From positions 1 through 46,732 of the forward strand of contig JACJJN010000026.1 in the NCBI GenBank assembly GCA_016899975.1: a DNA stretch of 46,732 bases, read 5' to 3'. The notes under the pieces were generated by a model, which saw only the letters and a program-made list of their open reading frames with translations, did not search any database and was not told the DNA's origin. Each line of letters opens with the position of its first letter. The stretch's first letter is position 1. The position numbers and the translations under genes were made by a program. Origin of the DNA: Lacrimispora saccharolytica (GTDB lineage Bacteria; Bacillota; Clostridia; Lachnospirales; Lachnospiraceae). Shown here piece by piece: positions 25,408 to 33,335 of the stretch.

Positions 25408-25491
25408 TTCCCTTAATAGTGCAATACTAATAAGGGAACTTTCCCTTATCTGATTGACTTATCCCTTATTTTACTCTATAATTTAAGGGAA
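25408..25491 (+). promoter_or_regulatory. Fic promoter with five TAAGGGA operator-like boxes
   Basis: TTGACT (25454-25459) and TATAAT (25477-25482) are spaced 17 bases. Five copies of TAAGGGA or its complement TCCCTTA surround them: 25408-25415, 25431-25438, 25441-25448, 25461-25468 in the spacer and 25484-25491 at the expected start site. Two inverted pairs and a direct pair can be drawn. The layout fits a repressor binding cooperatively; the Fic protein itself has a C-terminal DNA-binding-like domain and may be that repressor (inference). Confidence 0.75.
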
Positions 25492-25509
25492 AATCTCGGA
25501 GGTGAGGTC

Positions 25510-26556
25510 ATGAGAACATTTAATTATTCTGAGATAAAAAATCAAAAGTGGGATTCTGATATTCTCGGTCTGATTGCAGCAATCTATAAAGAAGCAGGCA
25601 AACAGGAACTGTATCTGAAACAGCGCCCGCAGGAACTGGAAAAACTCGTTGAAATTGCCAAGATACAGAGTACTGAGGCCTCTAATGCCATAGAAGGCAT
25701 TGTGACCACGAATACACGAATCAAGCAGCTTGTTGAGGAAAAAACAACGCCCAGGAACCGCGATGAACAGGAAATCGCAGGTTATCGTGATGCGCTGAAT
25801 ATCATCCATGAGAGTTTTGATGCTATTCCAATCACGCAGAACTATATCCTGCAGCTTCATAAAATTCTCTACAGTCATATGAATAACCCTATGGCGGGCA
25901 GAACCAAGAGTGTGCAGAACTATATCAGCGCCACCTACCCGGACGGCCATGTAGAAACCCGCTTTACGCCTCTTGCACCCTACGAAACACCGGAGGCACT
26001 GGACAGAATCTGCGAGGAATATAATCGTGTCATTGGCAATATGGAAGTTGAACCGCTGATTGTTATTCCGATTTTCATTCACGATTTCCTGTGCATCCAC
26101 CCGTTTAATGACGGCAACGGCAGAATGAGCCGCCTGTTGACCACGCTTCTGCTCTATAGAAACGGATTCTATGTGGGAAAATACATCTCCCTTGAGGCGA
26201 AAATCGCAAAGAACAAAGATTTGTATTACGATGCTCTCGGTCAAGCGCAGATCGGATGGCACGAAGGAACGGATGACCCTATTCCGTTTATCAAATATCT
26301 GCTGGGCACTATCCTTGCTGCATACCATGACTTCGAAGACCGCTTTGCTCTGGTAGAAACAAAACTGCCGGCACTGGAAACGGTACGCCGAGCTACAATG
26401 AATAAAATCGGGCGTTTTACGAAGCAGGATATCCGTGAACTTTGTCCTTCTCTGAGCGTCAGTTCCGTAGAGGGGGCGCTACGTAAACTGGTAGCATCCG
26501 GTGAACTGAAACGAGAAGGCAAGGGAAAGAATATCTGCTATTACAGATTGAAATGA
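25510..26556 (+). CDS. Fic family protein (probable AMP-transferase) with C-terminal winged helix
   Basis: A 348-residue Fic protein. The active-site loop is HPFNDGNGRMSRLL (about 197-210), a full HxFx(D/E)GNGRxxR motif, with FTPLAPYETP as the flap. The N-terminal inhibitory helix is present as SNAIEG ((S/T)xxxE(G/N), about 59-64), making it self-inhibited (class II). The last about 60 residues (TMNKIGRFTKQDIRELCPSLSVSSVEGALRKLVASGELKREGKGKNICYY) form a winged-helix-like DNA-binding domain. GGAGG lies seven bases before the ATG. Family knowledge: Fic enzymes transfer AMP to hydroxyl side chains of target proteins. Target unknown; no partner antitoxin gene is adjacent. Confidence 0.93.
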   Translation: MRTFNYSEIKNQKWDSDILGLIAAIYKEAGKQELYLKQRPQELEKLVEIAKIQSTEASNAIEGIVTTNTRIKQLVEEKTTPRNRDEQEIAGYRDALNIIHESFDAIPITQNYILQLHKILYSHMNNPMAGRTKSVQNYISATYPDGHVETRFTPLAPYETPEALDRICEEYNRVIGNMEVEPLIVIPIFIHDFLCIHPFNDGNGRMSRLLTTLLLYRNGFYVGKYISLEAKIAKNKDLYYDALGQAQIGWHEGTDDPIPFIKYLLGTILAAYHDFEDRFALVETKLPALETVRRATMNKIGRFTKQDIRELCPSLSVSSVEGALRKLVASGELKREGKGKNICYYRLK

Positions 26557-26580
26557 TTCCCTCAACAAAACCTATGTTCC

Positions 26581-26820
26581 CGAGAGTGTAAAATAAAGTG
26601 CGGTACACTAAACGAAAGGATGAAAGGATAAATGAGTACAGCACTTATGGCACCCAGAAAAAATAATAAACGTAATAAAGCCGGCATGGCAATTGCCAAG
26701 GCAATCATTGATGAATACCAGCCAAAGAATGCAGAAGAAATGCAGGATGCATTAAAAGAGATCTTTGGACCTATGTTTGAGGCAATGCTTCAAGGGGAGA
26801 TGGATTCCCATCTTGGATAT
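26581..26820 (+). mobile_element. Left end of an IS256-family element, truncated
   Basis: The transposase head starts at 26632 (MSTALMAPRKNNKRNKAGM) and contains AIAKAIIDEYQPKNAEEM, DIFGPMFEAMLQGEMD-like EIFGPMFEAMLQGEMDSHLG, the typical N-terminus of IS256-type (mutator) transposases. Only about 63 of about 400 residues remain; after HLGY at 26820 the sequence switches to the start of an oxidoreductase on the opposite strand. The GAGAGTGTAAAATAAAGTG near 26581 is probably part of the terminal inverted repeat. The right end is absent, so the element cannot move. Confidence 0.8.
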
Positions 26821-26898
26821 GCTCTTTACGGCATCACAGAATTTCACCGCGATCTGTCCCGCACCCAGAATCCCCCATCGAAAGGTTTCCGTGCTCAC
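26821..26898 (-). pseudogene. Start of a Gfo/Idh/MocA oxidoreductase, truncated
   Basis: On the minus strand a GTG at 26898 overlaps the fucU stop (GTGA), with AGGAG a few bases upstream. It encodes STETFRWGILGAGQIAVKFC and DAVKS before ending at the IS256 junction. WGILGAGQIA is the N-terminal nucleotide-binding loop of this oxidoreductase family. Only about 25 codons survive. Its coupling to fucU shows it was the fourth gene of the fucose-type operon. Confidence 0.75.
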
Positions 26899-27335
26899 TC
26901 CGTCACCACTCCTTTTTGTAGCATCACATTGGCATAGAGCGCCGTTTCTCCTGTAGCGATGACTGCGTACGCCTTTCTTGCTTCCTCATAAAAAGCAAAC
27001 CGCTCAATGGTTCCGATTGCTGTCGTTCCTCTTTTCTCATACTTCTTTACGGTCTCTGCGTATTCTGCCCAGATCGGAGTTTCCACAGGATCCCCCGGCA
27101 TCACTTCCATCAGCTGAACCGGATGCTCCACATAGGTATCCAGCGGAAACAGCTGCAGAATTGCCTCCAGCACTTCCACAGTTCCATGACCATCCATGCG
27201 AATCACCCTGGCATCCTTTCCAATACTCTCAGACGGAAAATTTCCGTCTGCAATCACCAGCCGGTCACTGTGTCCCATCTCACAGAGAACCTTCAGAAGT
27301 TCCGGAGATAAAAGTTTCGGTATTCCTTTCAGCAT
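26895..27335 (-). CDS. fucU: L-fucose mutarotase (RbsD/FucU family)
   Basis: Interconverts alpha and beta anomers of L-fucose (or ribose). The 146-residue protein has the family pattern: MLKGIPKLLSPELLKVLCEMGHSDRLVIADGNFPS with the catalytic His, VIRMDGHGTVEVLEAILQLFPLDTYV, and the C-terminal RFAFYEEARKAYAVIATGETALYANVMLQKGV. The presence of GHG and the ending fit FucU rather than RbsD. Start at 27335 has AAAGGA upstream and overlaps the aldo-keto reductase stop by seven bases. It is followed by the truncated oxidoreductase start. Confidence 0.9.
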   Translation of the reverse strand: MLKGIPKLLSPELLKVLCEMGHSDRLVIADGNFPSESIGKDARVIRMDGHGTVEVLEAILQLFPLDTYVEHPVQLMEVMPGDPVETPIWAEYAETVKKYEKRGTTAIGTIERFAFYEEARKAYAVIATGETALYANVMLQKGVVTE

Positions 27336-28387
27336 GTTCCTTTCTCCTCCCATCCGCAGATTGTTCCGTCTTCATCCCACAGATCCTTCCAGTCCGAAGC
27401 CCCCGGCCACAGAAAGACCTGTCCTTTGACCAGACGGCAGTTTTTATCCGCACGGCGGATCATTTCCATTTCTTCTTCCGTCAGCGGATCCGTCACCGCA
27501 CATCTGAGATTTTCCAGATACTGCGCCGGCTTCACGGAAAACGGAATCGGAATCTGTCCGTTCTGCACTGCCCACTTGATGCACACAATGGCCGGATGCA
27601 CCTGGTGCGCCTCTGCAATCTTCACAATCTCCGGCATCTGCGTGTCAGCGACATCTTCCGCCGTCCTGTCACGTTCCGGACGGGACGGAGAGCCGATCGG
27701 GCAGTATCCGATCGGTACCATGCCATGTTCCTGCACATACGCAAACAGTTCCGGCTGCTGGAAACCGGGATGCAGTTCCATCTCAATGGCTGCCGGCCGG
27801 ATCCGGCACTGCGGAAGAACCGCCTCCAGTTTCGGAATTGTCATGTTCGACATTCCGATATGGCGGACCAGTCCAAGCTCCACCAGGCGTTCGCACTGTC
27901 TCCATACCTGCATATACTCCTCTGCAAAAAACGGCCGGGAATCCGGATTTCTGGAATCCCCGTCGCAGCCCGGTGCATGGTAATTCGGAAACGGCCAGTG
28001 CACCAGATACAGATCCAGATAATCAACTCCGAGATCTTCCAGGCTCTGACGGCAGGAACGCTCTACCATACCTTCTCCGTGCATATCGTTCCATACTTTT
28101 CCTGTGATAAAAAGTTCCTCTCTTGTTACACTTCCTTCTTCAAACAGCCGTGTAAGCGCACCGCCGATCTCTTTTTCATTCTGATAAACGCTTGCGCAGT
28201 CAATCAGCCGGTATCCGCCGCGCACTGCACCGTATACAGCTTCCGCGATTTCTGCTGCGCTGTATTTGTCGGAGCCAAAGGTTCCGATTCCGACCGCCGG
28301 AATCTCACATCCCGTATACAGCGTATGTTTCGGCACCTGTGCGGGATCCACCGCTTCCGGAATCACGTTTTTCTTTTCCGTTTCCAT
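27329..28387 (-). CDS. Aldo/keto reductase
   Basis: A 352-residue NADPH-dependent aldo-keto reductase, a TIM barrel. The catalytic tetrad is visible: Asp and Tyr in LIDCASVYQNEKEIG, Lys in FITGKVWNDM and His in LYLVHWPFP. Cofactor residues follow in IPIPFSVKPAQYLENL. A tryptophan-rich C-terminal tail (LWPGASDWKDLWDEDGTICGW) is longer than in typical members. AAAGGG lies before the ATG. It is the second gene of the minus-strand fucose-type operon, 83 bases after the alcohol dehydrogenase. Its sugar substrate is inferred from context only. Confidence 0.88.
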   Translation of the reverse strand: METEKKNVIPEAVDPAQVPKHTLYTGCEIPAVGIGTFGSDKYSAAEIAEAVYGAVRGGYRLIDCASVYQNEKEIGGALTRLFEEGSVTREELFITGKVWNDMHGEGMVERSCRQSLEDLGVDYLDLYLVHWPFPNYHAPGCDGDSRNPDSRPFFAEEYMQVWRQCERLVELGLVRHIGMSNMTIPKLEAVLPQCRIRPAAIEMELHPGFQQPELFAYVQEHGMVPIGYCPIGSPSRPERDRTAEDVADTQMPEIVKIAEAHQVHPAIVCIKWAVQNGQIPIPFSVKPAQYLENLRCAVTDPLTEEEMEMIRRADKNCRLVKGQVFLWPGASDWKDLWDEDGTICGWEEKGTC

Positions 28388-28470
28388 GTTCTGCCACCCT
28401 TTCCAATTTATTCTGATCCCGGGAACCGTCAGATAATTTCTGCATTTCTTCTGCCGGCCCCGTTCCGGCT

Positions 28471-29544
28471 TCAGTCCTGATCAAATACAACCGCAACCTT
28501 ACCGCAGTTTCCTTTTGCCATCAACTGATAAGCTTCACCGGCTTTCTCGATCGGAAATTCATGCGTAATCAGATCTTCCGGATGAATGTTCCATCTGACC
28601 AGACGCTCCACCAGTTCTTCCATACGCCACAGACTGGTCACCCAGGAACCGTAGATGGTCTTCTGTCCGTGAATGATATCAGGGCTCGGCATGAAGGTAC
28701 AGGTTCCTCCCTCTCCGACAAATGCGATTTTTCCCCATTCTCTGGTCGCACGGATGGCCAGCTGACGTCCCGCATCATTGGCGCTTGCATCGATCGCACG
28801 CTCTACACCTTTTCCATTGGTCACGTTAAGGATCTGTTCCAGGGTATCCTCACCGGGACGGAATACATGATCGACAAGTCCGAGTTTCTTTGCCAGATCA
28901 ATCCGGTAGTCATTCATCTCCACACCGATCAGTTTGTTTGCTCCCATCGCCTTTGCCAGCATCAGCGCTGCCAGACCTACCGGACCAAGTCCTGTAACCA
29001 GAACAGCATCATTTCCGCAGATGCCGATTTTTTCAATTGCTTCATAAACGGTACCAAAGCCGCAGGCTACCTGTGCGCCGTCTTTGTAGGTCAGTTCATC
29101 GGGAAGTGCAATCAGATCCTTCTCCTCTGCCAGAATATACGGCGCCATTCCTCCGTTTCTCTGCCATCCGTAGGCTCTGCGGAAACGGCTTTTACAGGAA
29201 ATATAATAGCCTCTGCGGCAATCATTGCATACACCGCATCCGGAAATATGGTACACAATGACGCGGTCTCCTTTTTTGAATCGTCTCAGTCCTTCTCCTT
29301 CTTCCACGATAACTCCGCATGGCTCATGGCCGGCTACCATACCGGGAATATAACCTTCTGCTCCTTTTCCTGTGTGTTCTCTGTAAATACAGCGGATATC
29401 GCTGCCGCAGATAGTGGTTGCCTTTGTCTGGATCAGCACCTCTCCCGGACCCGGTTTCGGAATTTCAAATTCCTTCATCTCTACCGTGCTGTTGCCCGGA
29501 AGCGTCGCACCTACCATTGTTTTGGGAAGCATTCTGACTGCCAT
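28471..29544 (-). CDS. Zinc-dependent alcohol dehydrogenase family protein
   Basis: A 357-residue medium-chain dehydrogenase. The catalytic zinc Cys lies in TTICGSDIRC and the ligand pair in VAGHEPCGVI; the structural zinc cluster is CGVCNDCRRGYYISC. The cofactor fold is VLVTGLGPVGLAALMLAKAMG. It resembles sorbitol/threonine-dehydrogenase-like enzymes; with fucU next door, an L-fucose or sugar-alcohol dehydrogenase role is plausible. Start at 29544 (MAVRMLPK) has AAGGAGG nine bases upstream; the frame runs further but that part is promoter. First gene of the minus operon, divergent from an AraC regulator. Confidence 0.88.
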   Translation of the reverse strand: MAVRMLPKTMVGATLPGNSTVEMKEFEIPKPGPGEVLIQTKATTICGSDIRCIYREHTGKGAEGYIPGMVAGHEPCGVIVEEGEGLRRFKKGDRVIVYHISGCGVCNDCRRGYYISCKSRFRRAYGWQRNGGMAPYILAEEKDLIALPDELTYKDGAQVACGFGTVYEAIEKIGICGNDAVLVTGLGPVGLAALMLAKAMGANKLIGVEMNDYRIDLAKKLGLVDHVFRPGEDTLEQILNVTNGKGVERAIDASANDAGRQLAIRATREWGKIAFVGEGGTCTFMPSPDIIHGQKTIYGSWVTSLWRMEELVERLVRWNIHPEDLITHEFPIEKAGEAYQLMAKGNCGKVAVVFDQD

Positions 29545-29601
29545 TTTATCATTCCTCCTTATTCTCTGACTCTCTTGCGAATCGTTCCTTCCTATGTCTT
29601 T

Positions 29602-29607
29602 ATTATA
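29602..29607 (-). promoter_or_regulatory. -10 box of the alcohol dehydrogenase operon
   Basis: A perfect TATAAT on the minus strand, without a recognisable -35 at 16-18 bases. A missing -35 beside a divergent AraC gene suggests activator-dependent transcription (inference). Confidence 0.5.
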
Positions 29608-29690
29608 GCAGTCTTTCCGCACGGAATAAGAGAGGACAGCGACAAAAGCAGCGGATTGATGTCGGATCATCGAAAGTCGTAATCTTTCAG

Positions 29691-29719
29691 TTGAAGAAAC
29701 CTCCGGGACCCTTTATAAT
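29691..29719 (+). promoter_or_regulatory. Predicted promoter of the AraC-family gene
   Basis: TTGAAG (29691-29696) and TATAAT (29714-29719) are spaced exactly 17 bases. The AraC ATG follows at 29752 behind an AGGAAAGG site. Confidence 0.7.
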
Positions 29720-29751
29720 AAACAGACAGAAACAACAGGAAAGGCTGACTT

Positions 29752-30636
29752 ATGAAACAGACACAGATTACCACGGGAAAATTCTACGACAAAATTGATC
29801 TTTCCTTTTCCATCGGCAATGTACGGTGCCACGCGCTGAAATTCTCCTTTGAACCACTACGCCGTTCTTTCCCCAGTCACAGCCACAGCAGCAACAGCTG
29901 GGAAATCCACTATATTTCCGCCGGAAAAGGTACCGTCACCCTGAACCATGTGCCGTACCAGGTACGTCCTTCCACACTCTTTATCACCGGCCCTCATGTG
30001 GAACATTCGCAGCTTCCGGATCCGGAAGATCCCATGGTGGAATATTGTGTCTACCTGAAGTTTGACTCCAGAAACCGTCCTCTGATCCAGGAACAGAATC
30101 CGGATTTTCTGAATCGCTTTTTCCGGACAGAACAGTTTCTGGGACAGGACAGACAGAATCTCAGACCTCTGATGGAAGCGTTGTTTTCTGAGCTGGAACA
30201 CAGGCAGATCGGCTGCCGCACGGTACTGGAAGCTCTTCTCTGCCAGCTGCTTGTTTTCACGGTCCGGAATCTGGAGATGCCGAGAAACCAGGAAACTTCA
30301 CCGGAATCCTCTCTGGCGGACCGCAACTACCTGATTATCGAAGAATGTTTTCTGTATGAATACCGGGATCTTACGCTGGAACAGCTTTCTTCCCGTCTTG
30401 GCTTAAGTCAGAGGCAGACGGAGCGCCTGCTTCAGAAGCATTACGGAAAGACATTTCTCCAGAAAAAATTTGAAGCCAAAATGGCGGCAGCCCGGCTGTT
30501 GCTGAAGAATCCCTCCCATACGATCACCGATATTTCCATCCAGCTCGGCTATTCTTCCGTAGAACATTTTTCGGCAGCTTTCCGCCAGTATTACGGGATG
30601 TCCGCAAGAGAATGGAGGAAACAGGGAGAAAACTGA
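29752..30636 (+). CDS. AraC family transcriptional regulator
   Basis: A 294-residue regulator. The N-terminal cupin has HSHSSNSWEIHYISAGKGTV (about 44-64), the sugar-binding pocket type. The C-terminal pair of helix-turn-helices reads LTLEQLSSRLGLSQRQTERLLQKHYGKTF and ITDISIQLGYSSVEHFSAAFRQYYGMSAREWR, the standard AraC signature. Divergent from the alcohol dehydrogenase operon, it is the likely activator of the fucose-type genes in response to a sugar (inference). It ends at a strong terminator. Confidence 0.92.
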   Translation: MKQTQITTGKFYDKIDLSFSIGNVRCHALKFSFEPLRRSFPSHSHSSNSWEIHYISAGKGTVTLNHVPYQVRPSTLFITGPHVEHSQLPDPEDPMVEYCVYLKFDSRNRPLIQEQNPDFLNRFFRTEQFLGQDRQNLRPLMEALFSELEHRQIGCRTVLEALLCQLLVFTVRNLEMPRNQETSPESSLADRNYLIIEECFLYEYRDLTLEQLSSRLGLSQRQTERLLQKHYGKTFLQKKFEAKMAAARLLLKNPSHTITDISIQLGYSSVEHFSAAFRQYYGMSAREWRKQGEN

Positions 30637-30669
30637 TATGTCTCTGTTTCTCATCAAAAAAAGTTCCCT

Positions 30670-31413
30670 TCAGTCCGGAATTCTCTTCCGGACTGTTTTT
30701 CTGAAAAAATCAAACAGTTCCAGAAAATCTTCTGCAAACGGTGAGGATGGAAGTGTTACAAACCAGAACTGGCGTTTCAGATACAGGACATGTTCCGGCA
30801 GAGGCTCAATTTCCTCCCGCTCCAGTTCTTTTCTGACCGCTACCCGATAAGCAAAGGTAATACCTCTGTCCTGCTTCACAAGTTCCAATATCACAGGAAT
30901 GCTTTCAAACTGACTGATTTTCTGAAAGTTACTGAGTTCAAATCCTCTGGCAGACAACACACTTTCCAGAATATCTCTGGTCCCGCTTCCCGGCTCGCGC
31001 AGCAGCAGCGGTGCCTGAAATGCCTGGCTCAGTCCCGTCATCCTGCTGTACTTTCCTTTTTTTCCGCAGAATCCCAGAAACTCTGCATCCATCCACGCTC
31101 TGCACTCATATTTTCCATGCTCAAAATTCCCTTCGATCAATGCAAAATCAACAATCCCGTCTTCCAGAAGTTCAATCAGTGTTCTTGTATTATTTACTGT
31201 CATTTCTACCGGACGGTCCGGATAATGGTCCAGAAGATCTCCGGCAATCAGAGGCATCACCCCTTCATTGATGGAACGCGTCACACCGAAACGAATCGGA
31301 ACCTCCGATTCCTGTCTCATTCGGAATGCAATCTGCCGGTCCATCGTATGCAGTCTCCGTGTCAGTTCATACAGTTCTTTTCCCTTATCTGTCAGCACCA
31401 GCCGCCCGTTTTT
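30670..31413 (-). pseudogene. LysR-family regulator, DNA-binding domain deleted
   Basis: The frame holds the end of the LysR HTH linker (EKNGRLVLTDKGKELYEL, then TRRLHTMDRQIAF) and a full effector-binding domain: VPIRFGVTRSINEGVMPLIAG, IVDFALIEGNF, PLLLREPGSGTRDILESVL and a C-terminal FAEDFLELFDFFR. About 55 N-terminal residues with the helix-turn-helix are missing. Upstream of about 31413 the sequence is the coding strand of a YeiH-type transporter, so a deletion fused the two divergent genes. It cannot bind DNA in this form. Confidence 0.85.
30671..30700. terminator. Terminator between AraC gene and LysR remnant
   Basis: CAGTCCGGAA and TTCCGGACTG pair around five bases, with TTTTT on the plus side and poly-A on the other, so it serves both convergent genes. 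It overlaps the stop codon of the LysR remnant. Confidence 0.88.
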
Positions 31414-32342
31414 TTCCGACAGTCGGAGCCGCCGTTTTTGCCATCGGCCTTGGCATTCTGTGCGGCAATACCTTTCTGAACCATGCATATCTGAATGCAG
31501 GCACTTCCTTTTCCGAACGGAATCTTCTGGAATACTCCATTGTCCTGACCGGTGCCACACTTATGCTGAAAGATATTTTTTCTCTGGGCCTTGGCGGTCT
31601 TCTGTTTATCGCTTTTCAGATGACAGGAACCATTGCCGCAGCTTACCTGATCGGCCGTCGGATGAAATTCAGTCGAAAATTTTCCCTTCTGATGTCCGCC
31701 GGAAATGCCGTCTGCGGATCCAGTGCCATTGCCACGGTTTCCCCTGTTCTGAAAGCTGATGCAAAAGAAAAAGGAATCTCTGTCACCATCGTAAATCTTA
31801 CAGGCACTATCCTGATGGTTCTGCTTCCGCTTGTCACCCAGATTCTGTATCATCATGAAATGCTCCCGACCACCGCAATGACAGGCGGCGTCCTGCAGTC
31901 CATCGGACAGGTGATCGCTTCTGCCGATCTGATTGGTCAGGAATATATCGCCGGTGCAACCATTTTCAAAATTCTTCGGATTGTTTTTATCGTTTTTGTT
32001 GCTCTTGCTTTTTCCCGAATGAACGCCACTGAAGAAGGAAAACTTTTTGATCGCACTCCGTCCGGGAACAATGCTGTACGAACCGGCATTCCATGGTTTA
32101 TCATCGGCTTTTTCCTGATGGCTGTTCTTTACACGATTGGTCTGATTCCGGAATCTCTTTCGGATCTCGCTCACACAATCAGCGGACAGTTTGAAATCAT
32201 CGCTCTGGCAGCCATCGGTATGCGGGTAAAATTCAGAGATCTGGCAGCAGAAGGACCGAAAGCCCTCTGCTACGGACTTGCTGTGGGAACCGTACAGATT
32301 CTTCTGGCGGCAATACTGATTCGTGTATTTCTGCATTACTGA
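31411..32342 (+). pseudogene. YeiH/UPF0324 family putative sulfate exporter, N-terminus deleted
   Basis: From about 31411 the frame reads FPTVGAAVFAIGLGILCG, then SERNLLEYSIVLTGATLMLKDI, FSLLMSAGNAVCGSSAIATVSPVLKAD, IGMRVKFRDLAAEGPKAL and a final helix. These are the conserved blocks of the YeiH family, including the GNAVCGSSAI signature. The first 30-40 residues with the initial helix and any start signal are absent; an ATG at 31326 would begin in LysR antisense sequence. Members usually sit opposite a LysR gene, exactly the pair fused here. Confidence 0.85.
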
Positions 32343-32366
32343 CAACGATTTTCCGCATACTGGAAA

Positions 32367-32418
32367 ATCCCCGGGGAAGCAGTACGACCTTTCGCTTTCC
32401 CGGGGATCTTCTGTTTTT
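32367..32418. terminator. Terminator between YeiH remnant and hydrolase operon
   Basis: A 14-bp stem (ATCCCCGGGGAAGC with GCTTTCCCGGGGAT, one mismatch) around a 13-base loop is followed by CTTCTGTTTTT. It separates the converging YeiH remnant and glycoside-hydrolase operon. Confidence 0.8.
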
Positions 32419-32844
32419 ACACAATCACTTTTCTCATTTTTCCGTCCGCATCAAACTCCAGAGGTGCCGTGCAGATTTCTCTGTGCCATCCCTTTCCTTC
32501 CGGATACTGTTCCAGCGGTGTGCCGAACCGGTGAAAGGCAATCACGTACTCATTCCGGTCCGGAACTTTGCAGATACTGTGATGCCCTGTTCCGAGCACA
32601 CCTTTCCTTTTATCTTTCTCAAGAATCACCTTTTCAAAAGAAACCGGTCCGTAAAGATTGTCTGATGTCCCATAATTCACATGGTAATTTTCACTTCCCG
32701 TATCATCACAGGACCAGGTAAAGTGATAAAGTCCGTTCCGTTTCAGCACAGTTACCGCTTCCCGGAAATCATAGAGACCCTCCAGATGTTTCATGGTTTC
32801 CGGAAGAATGTGTACCATATCCTCTGCCAGTTTCACAACCGCAG
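32417..32844 (-). pseudogene. GH43-like glycosidase C-terminal remnant
   Basis: The frame reads KLAEDMVHILPETMKHLEG, DFREAVTVLKRNGLYHFTWS, YHVNYGTSDNLYGPVSFEKV and VLGTGHHSICKVPDRNEYVI. These blocks belong to the C-terminal half of GH43 five-bladed propeller glycosidases (arabinofuranosidase/xylosidase-like). The N-terminal blades with the catalytic Asp are missing. Upstream, the sequence is the N-terminus of a GH29 gene in a different frame, so a deletion joined the two at about 32840-32850. Confidence 0.8.
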
Positions 32845-33276
32845 TCCGAACCGCATTCCATACTTTCTGGCAGCCTGCTCCCACAGAGCACAGATATCCT
32901 TGTGAGGGCCCACCTTCACGGAATTGAACCGGTTGATTCCGGAATCATAGTTGAAAAAGTTGTCGTGATGGGTGGCCTGCGCCACAAAATACCGTGCTCC
33001 CGCATTGTAATACAGCTCCATCAGTTCTTCCGGACGGAAATTTTCCGCCTTCCAGAGTGCACAGACATCCTTGTATCCGAATCTGGACGGATGGCCGTAG
33101 GTCCGGACGTGATAATTGTACTGTGGGCTTCCCTGAACATACATGTTCCTCGCGTACCAGTCTCCGAACATCGGTACACTCTGCGGCCCCCAGTGACTCC
33201 AGATTCCAAGCTTCGCGTCCCGGAACCATTCGGGACACTCAAACTCTCTGAGTGATTCAAACGTTGCTTCAAACAT
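32845..33276 (-). pseudogene. GH29 alpha-L-fucosidase N-terminal remnant
   Basis: About 144 residues: CPEWFRDAKLGIWSHWGPQSVP, MFGDWYARNMYVQGSPQYNYHVRTYGHPSRFGYKDVC, then AGARYFVAQATHHDNFFNYDS and EQAARKYGMRFG. HWG.QSVP, FGDWYARNMY and THHDNFF are GH29 hallmarks. The catalytic nucleophile region lies beyond the breakpoint and is lost; the frame stops three codons later. AAGGAGG-like sequence precedes the start at 33276, so the 5' end is intact. It follows the GH2 gene by 59 bases. Confidence 0.82.
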
Positions 33277-33335
33277 CTTTTTGCTTCCTCCTTCTCCCGT
33301 TTTCCCGCTTTGTCTCCCCCCTCAGAAAGACAAAA

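Noticed and set aside
31326-31410. ATG at 31326 as the start of the YeiH protein
   Set aside because: The first 28 codons from it are antisense to the LysR remnant and show no similarity to the family N-terminus.
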